Below are positions 18,643 through 28,632 of a DNA stretch of 64,000 nucleotides, in pieces; position 1 is the first letter of the stretch; each line of letters begins with the position of its first letter. The stretch is from Paraburkholderia tropica (GTDB lineage Bacteria; Pseudomonadota; Gammaproteobacteria; Burkholderiales; Burkholderiaceae), in the NCBI RefSeq assembly GCF_900109265.1, contig NZ_FNZM01000008.1:310001-374000 (forward strand), read 5' to 3'. Below the pieces are notes generated by a model. It was given only the letters and a program-made list of their open reading frames with translations, ran no database searches and was not told where the DNA came from. A program made the translations under genes and the position numbers.

Positions 18643-19827
18643 ATGAATTTTTCCGAGTACCCGATCGAGTCGCTGATGTACATCACCAACCGGCCCGAAA
18701 TCGTTTTCACGCATGGCAAGGGGTCGTGGCTCTACGACAACGAAGGCAAGCGCTATCTCGACTTCATTCAGGGCTGGGCGGTCAACAGCCTCGGCCACTG
18801 CAACGACGGCATGATCGAAGCGATGGACAAGCAGGCGCGCCTGCTCATCAATCCGTCGCCGGCCTTCTACAACGAGCCGATGGCGCGTCTCGCGGGCCTG
18901 CTCACCGAGCATAGCTGCTTCGACAAGGTGTTCTTCGCCAACAGCGGCGCCGAAGCCAACGAAGGCGCGATCAAGCTCGCGCGCAAGTGGGGCAAAAAGC
19001 ATCGCGACGGCGCGTTCGAGATCATCACGTTCGACCACAGCTTCCACGGCCGCACGATCGCGACGATGTCGGCGAGCGGCAAGCCGGGCTGGGACACGAT
19101 CTACGCACCGCAGGTGCCGGGTTTCCCGAAGGCCGATCTGAACGACATCGCGTCGGTCGAGAAGCTCATCAACGCGAAGACGGTCGCCGTGATGCTCGAG
19201 CCGATCCAGGGCGAAGGCGGCGTGATCCCCGCTACGCGCGAATTCATGCAGCAGTTGCGCGCGCTCACGCAAAAGCACGGCATCCTGCTGATCGTCGATG
19301 AAGTGCAGACCGGCTGCGGCCGCGCGGGCACGCTGTTCGCCTACGAACTGTCGAACATCGAGCCGGACATCATGACGCTCGGCAAGGGCATCGGCGGCGG
19401 CGTGCCGCTCGCGGCGCTGCTCGCGAAAAAGGACGTCTGCGTGTTCGAAGCCGGCGATCAGGGCGGCACCTACAACGGCAATCCGGTGATGACGGCCGCC
19501 GGCTACTCGGTGATCTCGCAACTGGTCGCGCCGGGCTTCCTCGAAGGCGTGCGCGCGCGCGGCGAATATCTGCGCGAAAAGCTGCTCGAACTGTCGGCGG
19601 AACGCGGCTTCGAGGGCGAGCGCGGCGAAGGTCTGCTACGCGCGCTGATGCTCGGCAAGGACATCGGCCCGGCGATCGTCGACAAGGCGCGCGACATGCA
19701 GCCCGACGGCCTGCTGCTGAACGCGGCGCGCCCGAACCTGCTGCGCTTCATGCCGGCGCTGAACGTGACGACCGAGGAAATCGACCAGATGATGGCGATG
19801 CTGCGCACCATCCTCGACTCGCTGTAA
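18643..19827 (+). CDS. argD: Acetylornithine transaminase-type class III aminotransferase
   Basis: 394 residues, PLP-dependent class III aminotransferase. The closest type is acetylornithine transaminase (N-acetylglutamate semialdehyde with glutamate to N-acetylornithine, arginine biosynthesis). Seen: [16 protein letters not shown] (about residues 104-119), the cofactor-site segment [11 protein letters not shown], and the PLP lysine in TLGKGIGGG. The ATG at 18643 ([10 protein letters not shown]) has GGAG ten bases upstream; the frame is open earlier but reads through the terminator. Related enzymes acting on ornithine or GABA cannot be excluded. Confidence 0.82.
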   Translation: MNFSEYPIESLMYITNRPEIVFTHGKGSWLYDNEGKRYLDFIQGWAVNSLGHCNDGMIEAMDKQARLLINPSPAFYNEPMARLAGLLTEHSCFDKVFFANSGAEANEGAIKLARKWGKKHRDGAFEIITFDHSFHGRTIATMSASGKPGWDTIYAPQVPGFPKADLNDIASVEKLINAKTVAVMLEPIQGEGGVIPATREFMQQLRALTQKHGILLIVDEVQTGCGRAGTLFAYELSNIEPDIMTLGKGIGGGVPLAALLAKKDVCVFEAGDQGGTYNGNPVMTAAGYSVISQLVAPGFLEGVRARGEYLREKLLELSAERGFEGERGEGLLRALMLGKDIGPAIVDKARDMQPDGLLLNAARPNLLRFMPALNVTTEEIDQMMAMLRTILDSL

Positions 19828-19857
19828 GCACACGCAGCCCAGCACGGAGCCCATGCG

Positions 19858-20328
19858 ATGACCGTCACGATCCGCGCCTTCGCCGAAGCCGACACCGAAG
19901 CGGTGCTCGCGCTCTGGCGCGAGGCGTTTCCCGAGTACAACGACGCGAGCCGTCCGCATCGCGATCCGCGCCGCTCGATCGCGAACAAGCTCGGCACGCA
20001 GCCGGAGCTGTTCTTCGTGGCCATCCGGCGCGACGGCGAGGCAGACGGCGCGCTCGTCGGCTCGGCGATGGCGGGTTACGACGGACATCGCGGCTGGCTG
20101 TATTCGGTCGCGGTCGCGCCCGAGGCGCGTCGTCTCGGCCTCGGCACGCGGCTCGTGCGGCACGCCGAAAGCGCGCTGGCCGCGATGGGCTGCCTGAAGC
20201 TCAACCTTCAGGTGCTCACCGACAAGCCCGAGGTGCTCGCGTTCTACGACCGCCTCGGCTATCGCGCCGACGCCGTAATCAGTCTCGGCAAGCGTCTTGC
20301 CGTGCAGGAGTCCGAAGCGCTCGCCTGA
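19858..20328 (+). CDS. GNAT family N-acetyltransferase
   Basis: 156 residues, single GNAT domain like the YpeA group. The acetyl-CoA binding motif is VAPEARRLGLGTRLVRHAE (about residues 82-100), followed by LNLQVLTDKPEVLAFYDRLGY, where the Tyr is the usual general-acid position. Starts 30 bases after the aminotransferase, possibly in the same transcript. Acceptor substrate unknown. Confidence 0.85.
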   Translation: MTVTIRAFAEADTEAVLALWREAFPEYNDASRPHRDPRRSIANKLGTQPELFFVAIRRDGEADGALVGSAMAGYDGHRGWLYSVAVAPEARRLGLGTRLVRHAESALAAMGCLKLNLQVLTDKPEVLAFYDRLGYRADAVISLGKRLAVQESEALA

Positions 20329-20370
20329 GCGCGGCCGGCCTCGCCGTCAGGACTGCCTTCGGCACAAAGA

Positions 20371-20406
20371 AAAAGCCGCATGGGTTTCGCAACCCATGCG
20401 GCTTTT
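20371..20406. terminator. Bidirectional terminator, GNAT/livF
   Basis: A perfect 16-bp stem (20371-20386 with 20391-20406) with a TCGC loop, bounded by A- and T-tracts on both sides. Ends the plus-strand GNAT gene and the minus-strand liv operon. Confidence 0.9.
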
Positions 20407-20450
20407 GTCTTATCGGCGCCCGCGAGGAGCGCGTTCGTTCACTCGCCCAC

Positions 20451-21166
<716 letters not shown>

Positions 21167-21167
<1 letters not shown>

Positions 21168-21943
21168 CAGTGAACCCCCGCACCCAGATACGCCTCGATC
21201 ACCTTCGGGTCCTTCTGCACGTCTTGCGGCAGACCCTCGGCGATCACCTTGCCATAGTCGAGCACTGTCATCCGGTTGCACAGGCCCATCACCAGTTTCA
21301 CGTCGTGCTCGATCAGCAGGATGGTCTTGCCATCGGCGCGGATCTTGTCGAGCAGGCGCGTGAGTTCGACCTTCTCGGTCGCGTTCATGCCGGCCGCCGG
21401 CTCGTCGAGCGCGAGCAGCTTCGGATCGGTTGCGAGCGCGCGCGCGATTTCCAGACGGCGCTGGTGGCCGTACGAGAGATTGCGCGACGTGTAGTCCGCG
21501 TATTGCGCGATGCCCACGTATTCGAGCAGTTCGAGCGCGCGTTCCTTGATCTCGCGTTCCTCCTTGCGCTCCGAAGGCGTCTGGAACACCGCGCCCAGCA
21601 GGCCGTGCTTCGTGCGCACGTGACGGCCGACCATCACGTTTTCGAGCGCTGTCATGCCGCCGAACAGACGGATGTTCTGGAAGGTACGCGCGATGCCCGC
21701 CTTCGCCACCTGATAGACGGCGGTCGGCGTATAGGCTTCGCCGTCGAGCTTGAACTCGCCCGAATCGGGCGTGTAGAGACCGGTGATCACGTTGAAGAAC
21801 GTGGTCTTGCCCGCGCCGTTCGGGCCGATCAGACCGTAGATCGTGCCTTCCTCGATCTGCAGGCCCACGTCGGAGAGCGCCTGCAGGCCGCCGAAGCGCT
21901 TGTTCACGCCCTTCACGGACAGGCGGATGGATTTATTGCTCAT
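21167..21943 (-). CDS. livG: Branched-chain amino acid ABC transporter ATPase LivG
   Basis: 258 residues, second ATPase of the LIV importer. Walker A GPNGAGKTTF, the signature LSYGHQRRLEIARAL, Walker B LLALDEPAAGMN and the switch His in LIEHDVKLV; the insertion between Walker A and the signature is typical of LivG. I chose MSNKSIRL at 21943, with AGAGGAAC ahead of it, over the ATG eight codons upstream. Sits 24 bases after livM. Confidence 0.95.
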
Positions 21944-21967
21944 GTTCTGTTCCTCTCCTGTTCGCAA

Positions 21968-23137
21968 TCAGGCGCGCACCGGCTTCTTGCTGCCGCGCTT
22001 GGCGATCTTCGCGATCTTGTCTTCGTGCTTCGGCGACGGCCACAGGCCTTCCGAGCGATACAGCATGATCACGACCATGGCGAGACCGTAAAGCAGCTGG
22101 CGAATCACTTCCGTATCGACGATTTCATGGCCGAACAGCATGTGCTGGAGCGGGCCCATCGTCGAGCGCAGGAACTCGGGGAAAATCGCGAGCAGCACGG
22201 CGCCGAGAATCACGCCGGGGATGTGGCCCATGCCGCCGAGCACCACGCAGGCGAGCACCACGACCGATTCCCAGAACGTGAACGATTCCGGCGACACGAA
22301 GCCCTGGAACGCACCGAACATCGCGCCCGACAGGCCGCCGAACGACGCGCCCATCGCGAACGCCAGCAGCTTCACGTTACGCGTGTTGATGCCCATCGCC
22401 TTGGCGGCGATTTCGTCTTCGCGGATCGCGGCCCATGCGCGGCCGATACGCGAGTGCTGCAGACGCGTACACACCCAGATCACGAGCAGCGCGCAGATCA
22501 CGAAGGCGTAGTAATACATATAGACCGACGTGAACGTGAAGCCGAGGAACTCGTGCGGCTGCGCGAGATTGAAGCCGAACACGTGCAGCGGCGCGACGCC
22601 GGTAATGCCCTGCGGGCCGTTGGTGATGTTCACCGGACGGTCGAGGTTGTTCATGAAGATACGAACGATTTCCCCGAAGCCCAGCGTCACGATCGCGAGG
22701 TAGTCGCCGCGCAGACGCAGCGTCGGCGCGCCGAGCAGAATGCCCGCGATCGCTGCGAACGCCATCGCGCACGGAATCACGATCCAGTACGGCGTATGCA
22801 GGCCGCCCGGGAACATGCTGGCGATCCACGCGAACTGCGAGGTCAGGTGCGGCGACGTCAGCAGCGCGGCCGTGTAGGCGCCCACCGCGTAGAACGCGAT
22901 ATAGCCGAGATCCAGCAGGCCGGCGAAGCCCACCACCACGTTCAGGCCCAGCGCGAGCATCACGTAGAGCATCGCGAAGTCGAGCACGCGCACCCAGTAG
23001 TTGCCGCCCGTTGCGCCCACCACGAACGGCAGCGCGGCCACGACGATCGCGGTCACGATGCCGATCGCGTACGTGCGCGTCGTGTTCTTCTCGGGGATGA
23101 GCGTCGTCGACGGCTCGATCGGTTGAATTGAAGTCAT
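21968..23137 (-). CDS. livM: Branched-chain amino acid ABC transporter permease LivM
   Basis: 389 residues, inner-membrane permease with eight or more helices and the cytoplasmic GRAWAAIREDEIAAKAMGIN loop that contacts the ATPases (about residues 232-251). A hydrophilic first 20 residues precede the first helix. Sixteen bases separate it from livH; GGGAG lies ahead of the ATG. Confidence 0.95.
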   Translation of the reverse strand: MTSIQPIEPSTTLIPEKNTTRTYAIGIVTAIVVAALPFVVGATGGNYWVRVLDFAMLYVMLALGLNVVVGFAGLLDLGYIAFYAVGAYTAALLTSPHLTSQFAWIASMFPGGLHTPYWIVIPCAMAFAAIAGILLGAPTLRLRGDYLAIVTLGFGEIVRIFMNNLDRPVNITNGPQGITGVAPLHVFGFNLAQPHEFLGFTFTSVYMYYYAFVICALLVIWVCTRLQHSRIGRAWAAIREDEIAAKAMGINTRNVKLLAFAMGASFGGLSGAMFGAFQGFVSPESFTFWESVVVLACVVLGGMGHIPGVILGAVLLAIFPEFLRSTMGPLQHMLFGHEIVDTEVIRQLLYGLAMVVIMLYRSEGLWPSPKHEDKIAKIAKRGSKKPVRA

Positions 23138-23153
23138 GTTGATCTACTCCCTC

Positions 23154-24104
23154 TTATGCGCGATCCGCGACACGTTCGCCCAGCAGCCCCGACGGACGGA
23201 ACACGAGCACCACGATCAGCACGACGAATGCGAACACGTCCTGATAGTTACTGCCGAACACCCCGCCGGTCAGATTGCCGATGTAACCCGCGCCGAGCTG
23301 CTCGATCAGACCGAGCACCACGCCGCCGACCATCGCGCCGCCGAGATTGCCGATACCGCCCAGCACCGCGGCCGTGAAGGCCTTCATGCCGGGGATGAAG
23401 CCCATGTAGAAGTGCGCGTTGCCGTACTCCGACGCGATCATCACGCCCGCCAGCGCCGCGAGCGCCGAGCCGATCATGAAGGTCGCCGAAATCACGAAGT
23501 TCGGGTTCACGCCCATCAGGCTCGCGTTAGCCGGGTTTTCGGCGATCGCACGCATCGCGCGGCCGAGCTTGGTCCGGTGCACGAGGATCAGCAGGCCCGC
23601 CATCACGAGGAACGCGACCACGATGATCACGATTTCGGTCGGCGAGATCACGGCGCCCACGCCGGTCTCGGACGGCTTGATGACGTTGATCGGATCGGTC
23701 GAGATGAGCTGCGGGAAGGCCAGCGGATTGCGGCCCCAGATGATCATCGCGAGCGTCTGCAGCAGGATCGACACGCCGATCGCGGTGATCAGCGGCGCGA
23801 GACGCGGCGCGCGGCGCAACGGCCGGTAGGCGACCCGTTCGATGGTGTACCCGACGAACGCGCAGACCACGGCGGCGATCACGAGCGCGATGCACAGCGT
23901 GGGGATGTTCCCGAGGCCGGGGAAGTGATTCTGCAGCACCGTAATCGCGGAGAGCGCCACCATCGCGCCGACCATGAGCACGTCGCCGTGCGCGAAATTG
24001 ATGATGCCCAAAATCCCGTACACCATCGTGTAGCCCAGTGCAATGATGGCGTAGATGCTGCCAAGCACCAGCCCATTCAGGATCTGCTGGACGAAAATAT
24101 CCAT
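23154..24104 (-). CDS. livH: Branched-chain amino acid ABC transporter permease LivH
   Basis: 316 residues, permease partner of LivM. It has the N-terminal QQILNGLVLGSIYAIIALG and the GRAMRAIAENPANASLMGV coupling loop (about residues 177-195). AAGGAG stands eight bases ahead of the ATG. It is the first intact gene of the operon. A terminator hairpin and a degenerate livK-like frame lie just upstream, where an intact binding-protein gene is normally found. Confidence 0.95.
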   Translation of the reverse strand: MDIFVQQILNGLVLGSIYAIIALGYTMVYGILGIINFAHGDVLMVGAMVALSAITVLQNHFPGLGNIPTLCIALVIAAVVCAFVGYTIERVAYRPLRRAPRLAPLITAIGVSILLQTLAMIIWGRNPLAFPQLISTDPINVIKPSETGVGAVISPTEIVIIVVAFLVMAGLLILVHRTKLGRAMRAIAENPANASLMGVNPNFVISATFMIGSALAALAGVMIASEYGNAHFYMGFIPGMKAFTAAVLGGIGNLGGAMVGGVVLGLIEQLGAGYIGNLTGGVFGSNYQDVFAFVVLIVVLVFRPSGLLGERVADRA

Positions 24105-24275
24105 TTAATGCTCCTTAGCCCGTGCGACCGGATTCGCGCTGTCATCGGCCGGTGGGCGATGTTTTACGGAACCGCAACGACACTTTCGGGTACTGAAGTA
24201 AAAGACCGGTAACGGTTGGCCGCACCCGGTTCGCGTTGTCGCTGTGTTGCAGCGGCAGGCTCGCCGGAAGCGGAT

Positions 24276-24310
24276 GCAAAAACGGCACCGTCGGATGGTT
24301 CGGTGCCGTC
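24276..24310 (-). terminator. Terminator between livK-like remnant and livH
   Basis: A 9-bp perfect stem ACGGCACCG (24282-24290) with 24301-24309, a ten-base loop, and on the minus strand a TTTTTGC tail. It begins five bases after the stop of the livK-like frame. Such an internal terminator would normally allow more binding protein than permease to be made. Confidence 0.7.
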
Positions 24311-24314
24311 GGGT

Positions 24315-24743
24315 TCAACTACCTGTCACATTCGCTGCGACGCGTGCGCGGCCCGCCTTGAGGCCGGCTGCGCAAACGTCATACGTCATGACTCCCTGGA
24401 TCGGGCCGAGAATCTCTGCCTCGCCACCGTTTACGGCAGCATCGGCCAGGACCTTTCGGACCGCGACAAAAACCGCTCTCGCGCCGCGGCTATCACATGC
24501 AACATGTGTGCCAGCCGCGAGTGCAACGAGCGCGTCTGCCGACCCTGACGACGTCGCGACGCGTGCTTCATTGCGTGCTGCGCCGTTCTGATCGTCGTGT
24601 CCCAACTGCGGACAAGCTTCCTCCGGGAGTGCAACGGTCATCGATGTCGCGCCCCTGCCCCGTCGTGCACCGCGGATGTGCCACGCCTTGCGCGGCGCAA
24701 CCGCAGCCGCGACAGTTGCGGCAACAGCAAACTCGATTTGCAT
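24315..24743 (-). pseudogene. Degenerate livK-like (periplasmic binding protein) remnant
   Basis: A 142-codon frame where livK is expected, against about 370-385 residues for a normal LivK. It keeps AGGAG nine bases before the ATG, a signal-peptide-like start (MQIEFAVAATVAAAVA) and a terminator straight after the stop. Inside, QLGHDDQNGA (about residue 51) resembles the LivK segment HLGKDNENGA, and PIQ...TYDV (about 114-121) resembles its late PFTYDAV stretch. The rest is not recognisable. I infer internal deletion plus drift; by-eye resemblance only, and an unrelated small protein is possible. Confidence 0.45.
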
Positions 24744-25248
24744 TAAACAGGTCTCCTGCGCCTTCCGAAATGCTTGCCTGATGGGCCTCGCGCTGACGTC
24801 CGGCCCTCAGAACGCGCGCATTGTAACTCCAATTATGCAGGCGGCAATATTGTTGAATCGGCAGGGTTTTCCTGCATTGCAACCATTTTCGAGAAGACAC
24901 TCCAGAGACGGTTGCACCATGGGTTGCGCCGTATTTTCGTGCATCAGTTGCACCAAAAATCGGCAACACTCACATCAAGTGTTGCGACGGCCAGGCGCGG
25001 GGCCTTATCGGGCGGGCATCGGCTGCACCACGATGAACAATTAAATGGCGATTGAGTTCGCGCACGCATTTGGTGCGGATGCTGAAAAATCGTTATTGAG
25101 ACATCGATTTATCGGGGTCAGATATCCGGCGACGACCCCGCCCCATAGCGAAAACACCTAGTCCAACCGGCCGTGGCGACGTGGTTCACCGCACACTTTT
25201 AATTATCGAACCCCATTTATTTACGGGGCGGATTGCGGCGGCGGGACA
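24744..25248. other. Upstream region of the liv operon
   Basis: About 500 bases, noticeably less GC-rich than its surroundings, between the livK-like remnant and ispH. It should hold the operon promoter and probably an amino-acid-responsive control region. I see no convincing gene. Confidence 0.4.
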
Positions 25249-25276
25249 TAAAAAAAGCGCGCCCAAGGGCGCGCTT
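25249..25276 (-). terminator. Terminator of ispH
   Basis: AAGCGCGCCC (25255-25264) pairs with 25267-25276 around a very short loop. The minus strand continues with a seven-T tract, so it terminates the leftward ispH transcript. Confidence 0.8.
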
Positions 25277-25318
25277 CTTCATGCAGAGGCTGACTGAATA
25301 GTCAGACGCTCGCGGCGA

Positions 25319-26299
25319 TCAGGCCACTTGCCCGAGCCCGCGCGGCAGCGGAAACGCGATGTTTTCCTCGATGCCTTCGAGCGCGCGCACGTTGCGCACG
25401 CCCAGTTCGTTCAAACGCTGGATGATCTTCTGCGCGAGCGCTTCGGGCGCCGACGCACCCGCCGTCAGGCCGATACGGCGCTTGCCTTCGAGCCAGGCCG
25501 GATCGATCTGGTCGGGCGCATCCACCATATAGGCGGGGATGCCGCGCTTTTCGGCCACTTCGCGCAGGCGATTCGAATTCGAGCTGTTCGGGCTGCCGAC
25601 CACGATCACGACGTCGCACTGCGGCGCCATGAACTTCACCGCGTCCTGACGGTTTTGCGTGGCGTAGCAGATGTCCTGCTTCTTCGGCTCGCGAATGCCC
25701 GGGAAGCGCGCCTTGAGCGCCTCGATGATCTCGGCGGCGTCGTCGACCGACAGCGTGGTCTGCGTGACGAACGCGACGCGCGCCGGATCGCGCAGCGACA
25801 GCGCCTCGACGTCGGCGATGTCCTCGACGAGATACATGCCTTCGTGCGCCTGCCCCATGGTGCCTTCGACTTCCGGGTGGCCCTTGTGGCCGATCATCAC
25901 GATGTCGAGGCCTTCGTCGCGCATCTTCGCGACTTCGACGTGCACCTTGGTCACGAGCGGACAGGTGGCGTCGTAGACGCGCAGCCCGCGCGCCTCGGCG
26001 TCGGTGCGCACGGCCTTCGACACGCCATGCGCGCTGAAGATGACGGTATTGCCGGACGGCACTTCATCGAGCTGTTCGATGAAGATCGCGCCTTTCTTGC
26101 GCAGGTCCTCGACCACGTACGCGTTGTGGACGATCTCATGGCGCACATAGATGGGCGCACCGTGGATCTGGATGGCGCGCTCGACGATCTCGATAGCGCG
26201 ATCGACGCCGGCGCAAAAGCCGCGCGGCTGCGCGAGCAGGATTTCGGCTTCGGCGACTTCAGCGCGGTCGACGACAGTAGACGTGTCCGTGGAGGTCAT
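25319..26299 (-). CDS. ispH: 4-hydroxy-3-methylbut-2-enyl diphosphate reductase
   Basis: 326 residues, last enzyme of the MEP isoprenoid pathway, making IPP and DMAPP from HMBPP. Iron-sulfur ligands: Cys29 in [12 protein letters not shown], the Cys of [12 protein letters not shown] and the Cys of [22 protein letters not shown] and SNSNRL are also typical. MTSTDTST at 26299 with GGAGGTC context was chosen; the frame upstream overlaps the FKBP gene. Five bases separate it from the FKBP gene, a common pairing in proteobacteria. Confidence 0.95.
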   Translation of the reverse strand: MTSTDTSTVVDRAEVAEAEILLAQPRGFCAGVDRAIEIVERAIQIHGAPIYVRHEIVHNAYVVEDLRKKGAIFIEQLDEVPSGNTVIFSAHGVSKAVRTDAEARGLRVYDATCPLVTKVHVEVAKMRDEGLDIVMIGHKGHPEVEGTMGQAHEGMYLVEDIADVEALSLRDPARVAFVTQTTLSVDDAAEIIEALKARFPGIREPKKQDICYATQNRQDAVKFMAPQCDVVIVVGSPNSSNSNRLREVAEKRGIPAYMVDAPDQIDPAWLEGKRRIGLTAGASAPEALAQKIIQRLNELGVRNVRALEGIEENIAFPLPRGLGQVA

Positions 26300-26304
26300 G
26301 GGCT

Positions 26305-26760
26305 TTACAGGATTCCGATGATTTGCACTTCGAACGCAACCGCCTGGCCAGCGAGCGGATGGTTGAAATCGAACAGCGCGGAGGTCTCGTTCACTTCCTT
26401 GAGCACACCCGCGTAGCGGTTGCCGTCCGGTGCGTTGAATTCGATGAGATCGCCCGGATTGAACGACTCGCCAATCATGGCGTTGTCGCGCAGCGTCTTG
26501 AGCGAGATGCGCTGGATCAAGTCGGGGTTGCGCTGACCGAAGGCGATGCCGGGTTCTAGCTGAAAGGTGGAGTGGTGACCGACCTTCAAACCTTGCAGAA
26601 TGTTTTCCAGCGGCGGCGCAAGCTGCCCGGCGCCCAGCAGCAGCGTGGCGGGCCGGTCGGCAAACGTGTTGACGATTTCGGTGCCGTCGGCGAGGGAAAG
26701 CCGGTAATTCAGCGTGACGTGGGAACCCGGTTTCACCTCGGAAATATCGATGATGCTCAT
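26305..26760 (-). CDS. fkpB: FKBP-type peptidyl-prolyl isomerase, SlpA type
   Basis: 151 residues, SlpA/FkpB-like prolyl isomerase and chaperone. It has a split FKBP domain with the insert-in-flap region (about residues 70-125): [19 protein letters not shown] at the start, [18 protein letters not shown] as the FKBP core, and [15 protein letters not shown] at the end. Immediately precedes ispH, the usual operon in Gram-negatives. Confidence 0.9.
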   Translation of the reverse strand: MSIIDISEVKPGSHVTLNYRLSLADGTEIVNTFADRPATLLLGAGQLAPPLENILQGLKVGHHSTFQLEPGIAFGQRNPDLIQRISLKTLRDNAMIGESFNPGDLIEFNAPDGNRYAGVLKEVNETSALFDFNHPLAGQAVAFEVQIIGIL

Positions 26761-26907
26761 GCGGTACTCGTTTCGTCTGGTCGCGCCCTCGGGCGCCGGT
26801 CGGTCGCGCGCAAGCGCGAGCGGAAAAGCCCCATTGTAAGCCACATAGTTCCTGGACGGACGCCACATGCGAGCGGCATCCACGTCCGCAACGAGGAGAT
26901 TCAATTG

Positions 26908-27612
26908 GTGAAAATTGCCTGCGATACGCCCCTCTGGAACGACGGGCCCAAGCCGAGGCGCCGCGCCATGCCGCGCGAGCGGCTGCGCGAAGCCGGTCCG
27001 GCGGCGCTCTCCGATCTGGAACTGGTTGCGCTGCTGCTCGGCTCTGGCCTGCCGGGCCATAACGTCTTCGACGTGGCGCGCGCCCTGCTCGATCACTTCA
27101 AATCCTTACGCGCGATGCTCGACGCGCCGCCCGAGGAGTTCGAAAGCGTGCGCGGGATCGGCCCGGCGAAGGCGGCCATCCTCATGGCCGTGGTCGAGCT
27201 GGCGCGGCGCGCGCTCGCCGAGCAGCTGGAAGAAAAGCCGCTCGTCGACTCGCCCGGCGCCGTCGAAGACTACCTGCGACTGATGATCGGCAGCCGCTCG
27301 CAGGAGGTGTTCGTCTGCCTCTTTCTCGACGTGCGCCATCGCCTGATCCGTTACGAGGAAATCGCGCGCGGATCGCTCACGCACATGGCGGTGTATCCAC
27401 GTGAAATCGTACGGCGCGCGCTGATGCTCAATGCCGCGAGCCTGATCGTCGCGCACAACCACCCTTCCGGCGCGGTCCAGCCGAGCGCGAGCGACCGCCG
27501 CCTCACGCGGGTGCTGCGCGACACGCTGGCGCTCGTGGAGGTGCGCCTCGTCGATCACATGATCATCGGCGCGCGGGAGACGTTTTCTTTTGCTCGCCAC
27601 GGACTAGACTGA
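26908..27612 (+). CDS. radC: RadC family JAB-domain protein
   Basis: 234 residues. N-terminal helix-hairpin-helix region ([14 protein letters not shown], about residues 70-83), then a JAB1/MPN+ metalloprotease-like domain with HNHPSG (His183, His185) and the downstream Asp of SASD. RadC was once linked to DNA repair; that role is now doubted and its activity is unsettled. The start is GTG (26908) after GAGGAG; TTG one codon earlier is an alternative. Confidence 0.9.
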   Translation: MKIACDTPLWNDGPKPRRRAMPRERLREAGPAALSDLELVALLLGSGLPGHNVFDVARALLDHFKSLRAMLDAPPEEFESVRGIGPAKAAILMAVVELARRALAEQLEEKPLVDSPGAVEDYLRLMIGSRSQEVFVCLFLDVRHRLIRYEEIARGSLTHMAVYPREIVRRALMLNAASLIVAHNHPSGAVQPSASDRRLTRVLRDTLALVEVRLVDHMIIGARETFSFARHGLD

Positions 27613-27764
27613 AAGCCGGGCCGCCGAACGCCGCGACGCGCGACCAACCCGCACCCTAGCCGCACCCACCCCGCGCGCGTTCCGGCACGCTTTTATGCGT
27701 GTTTGCGGAAGGTGTCGGCGCCGCGACCGTCGTGCATCCGCACGACATGATCTGCAAATCGTGT
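27613..27764. other. Intergenic region
   Basis: Between radC and the rpmB promoter. GC-rich with no gene seen. The rest of the gap up to 27970 is the rpmB promoter and leader. Confidence 0.4.
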
Positions 27765-27794
27765 TTGATTTTCCTGGGCTTTTTCTGCTAAACT
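27765..27794 (+). promoter_or_regulatory. Promoter of rpmB-rpmG
   Basis: TTGATT (27765-27770), an 18-base spacer and TAAACT (27789-27794), with TGC directly before the -10 (extended -10). The predicted start is near 27801, leaving an untranslated leader of about 170 bases before rpmB. Confidence 0.55.
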
Positions 27795-27970
27795 CTCGGT
27801 TTGCCTATTTCCAACCCTGTTCCGAAGGCCCGTCAAGGCGTTCCGGGGGAAATATGGCCTGGGTTCGAGGTTGTCTCTCATCCATACGTGAGCGCGCTCT
27901 TATTCCGGCCATTTCTCGCCTGGGAAACTTAAGCGGCTCTCGAACTCAGAATTTCCGTAGGAGTGTACTC

Positions 27971-28204
27971 ATGGCACGTGTCTGCCAAGTCACTGGGAAA
28001 GCGCCGATGAGCGGCAACAACGTTTCCCACGCTAACAACAAAACCAAGCGCCGTTTCCTCCCGAATCTGCAAAATCGCCGTTTCTGGGTTGAAAGCGAAA
28101 ACCGTTGGGTGCGTCTGCGCATCTCGAACGCAGGCCTGCGCCTGATCGACAAGAACGGCATCGACTCCGTGCTCGCAGACCTGCGCGCACGCGGCGAACT
28201 GTAA
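27971..28204 (+). CDS. rpmB: 50S ribosomal protein L28
   Basis: 77 residues. L28 binds 23S rRNA in the large subunit. [23 protein letters not shown] is the L28 signature start, followed by [10 protein letters not shown] and RFWVESE. TAGGAG lies before the ATG. The frame is open well upstream, but that part reads through the leader. Co-transcribed with rpmG, ten bases on. Confidence 0.97.
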   Translation: MARVCQVTGKAPMSGNNVSHANNKTKRRFLPNLQNRRFWVESENRWVRLRISNAGLRLIDKNGIDSVLADLRARGEL

Positions 28205-28214
28205 GGAGTAAGTC

Positions 28215-28382
28215 ATGGCCAAGGGTATCCGCGACAAGATCAAGCTCGAGTCGACCGCAGGCACGGGTCACTTCTACACGACCACGAAGAACAAGCGCAA
28301 CATGCCGGAAAAAATGTCGATCAAGAAGTTCGACCCGGTTGTTCGCAAGCACGTCGAGTACAAGGAAACGAAGATCAAGTAA
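28215..28382 (+). CDS. rpmG: 50S ribosomal protein L33
   Basis: 55 residues. Starts [20 protein letters not shown], then [14 protein letters not shown] and [11 protein letters not shown], the L33 pattern. It lacks CxxC zinc-ribbon cysteines, so it is the zinc-independent (C-minus) form, which lets the ribosome work under zinc limitation. TAAGGAG seven bases ahead of the ATG. Confidence 0.97.
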   Translation: MAKGIRDKIKLESTAGTGHFYTTTKNKRNMPEKMSIKKFDPVVRKHVEYKETKIK

Positions 28383-28410
28383 ATCTTGATCCGAGCCTGA
28401 CGAAGACATT

Positions 28411-28477
28411 CAAAGCCCCGCTCTCGAGCGGGGCTTTGTTATTTCTGCCCCGCTTTCGCAGCGGGTTTTTTTGTTTT
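28411..28477 (+). terminator. Tandem terminators after rpmG
   Basis: Two hairpins in series: a 13-bp stem (28411-28423 with 28426-28438, very short loop) ending GTTATTT, then CCCGCT (28448-28453) with AGCGGG (28460-28465) followed by TTTTTTTGTTTT. A double stop after a highly expressed ribosomal pair. Confidence 0.85.
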
Positions 28478-28632
28478 CCCGGCGCGTCCGTTCACCATCG
28501 CGTAACGATCTTTTGATCTCTACCTACACGGTGTAGCTTTTCGTCGGCTCCCCTATCGGAGTATGCTTCCCGCTTCACTCGCCGCCGGCGGCGGCAGAAA
28601 GCGCAGAACAAGAGAGACGGAGAGGCAGCACC

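Noticed and set aside
21170..23131. A 653-codon plus-strand frame across livG and livM
   Set aside because: Antisense to two well-conserved transporter genes; Arg/His/Glu-rich shadow.
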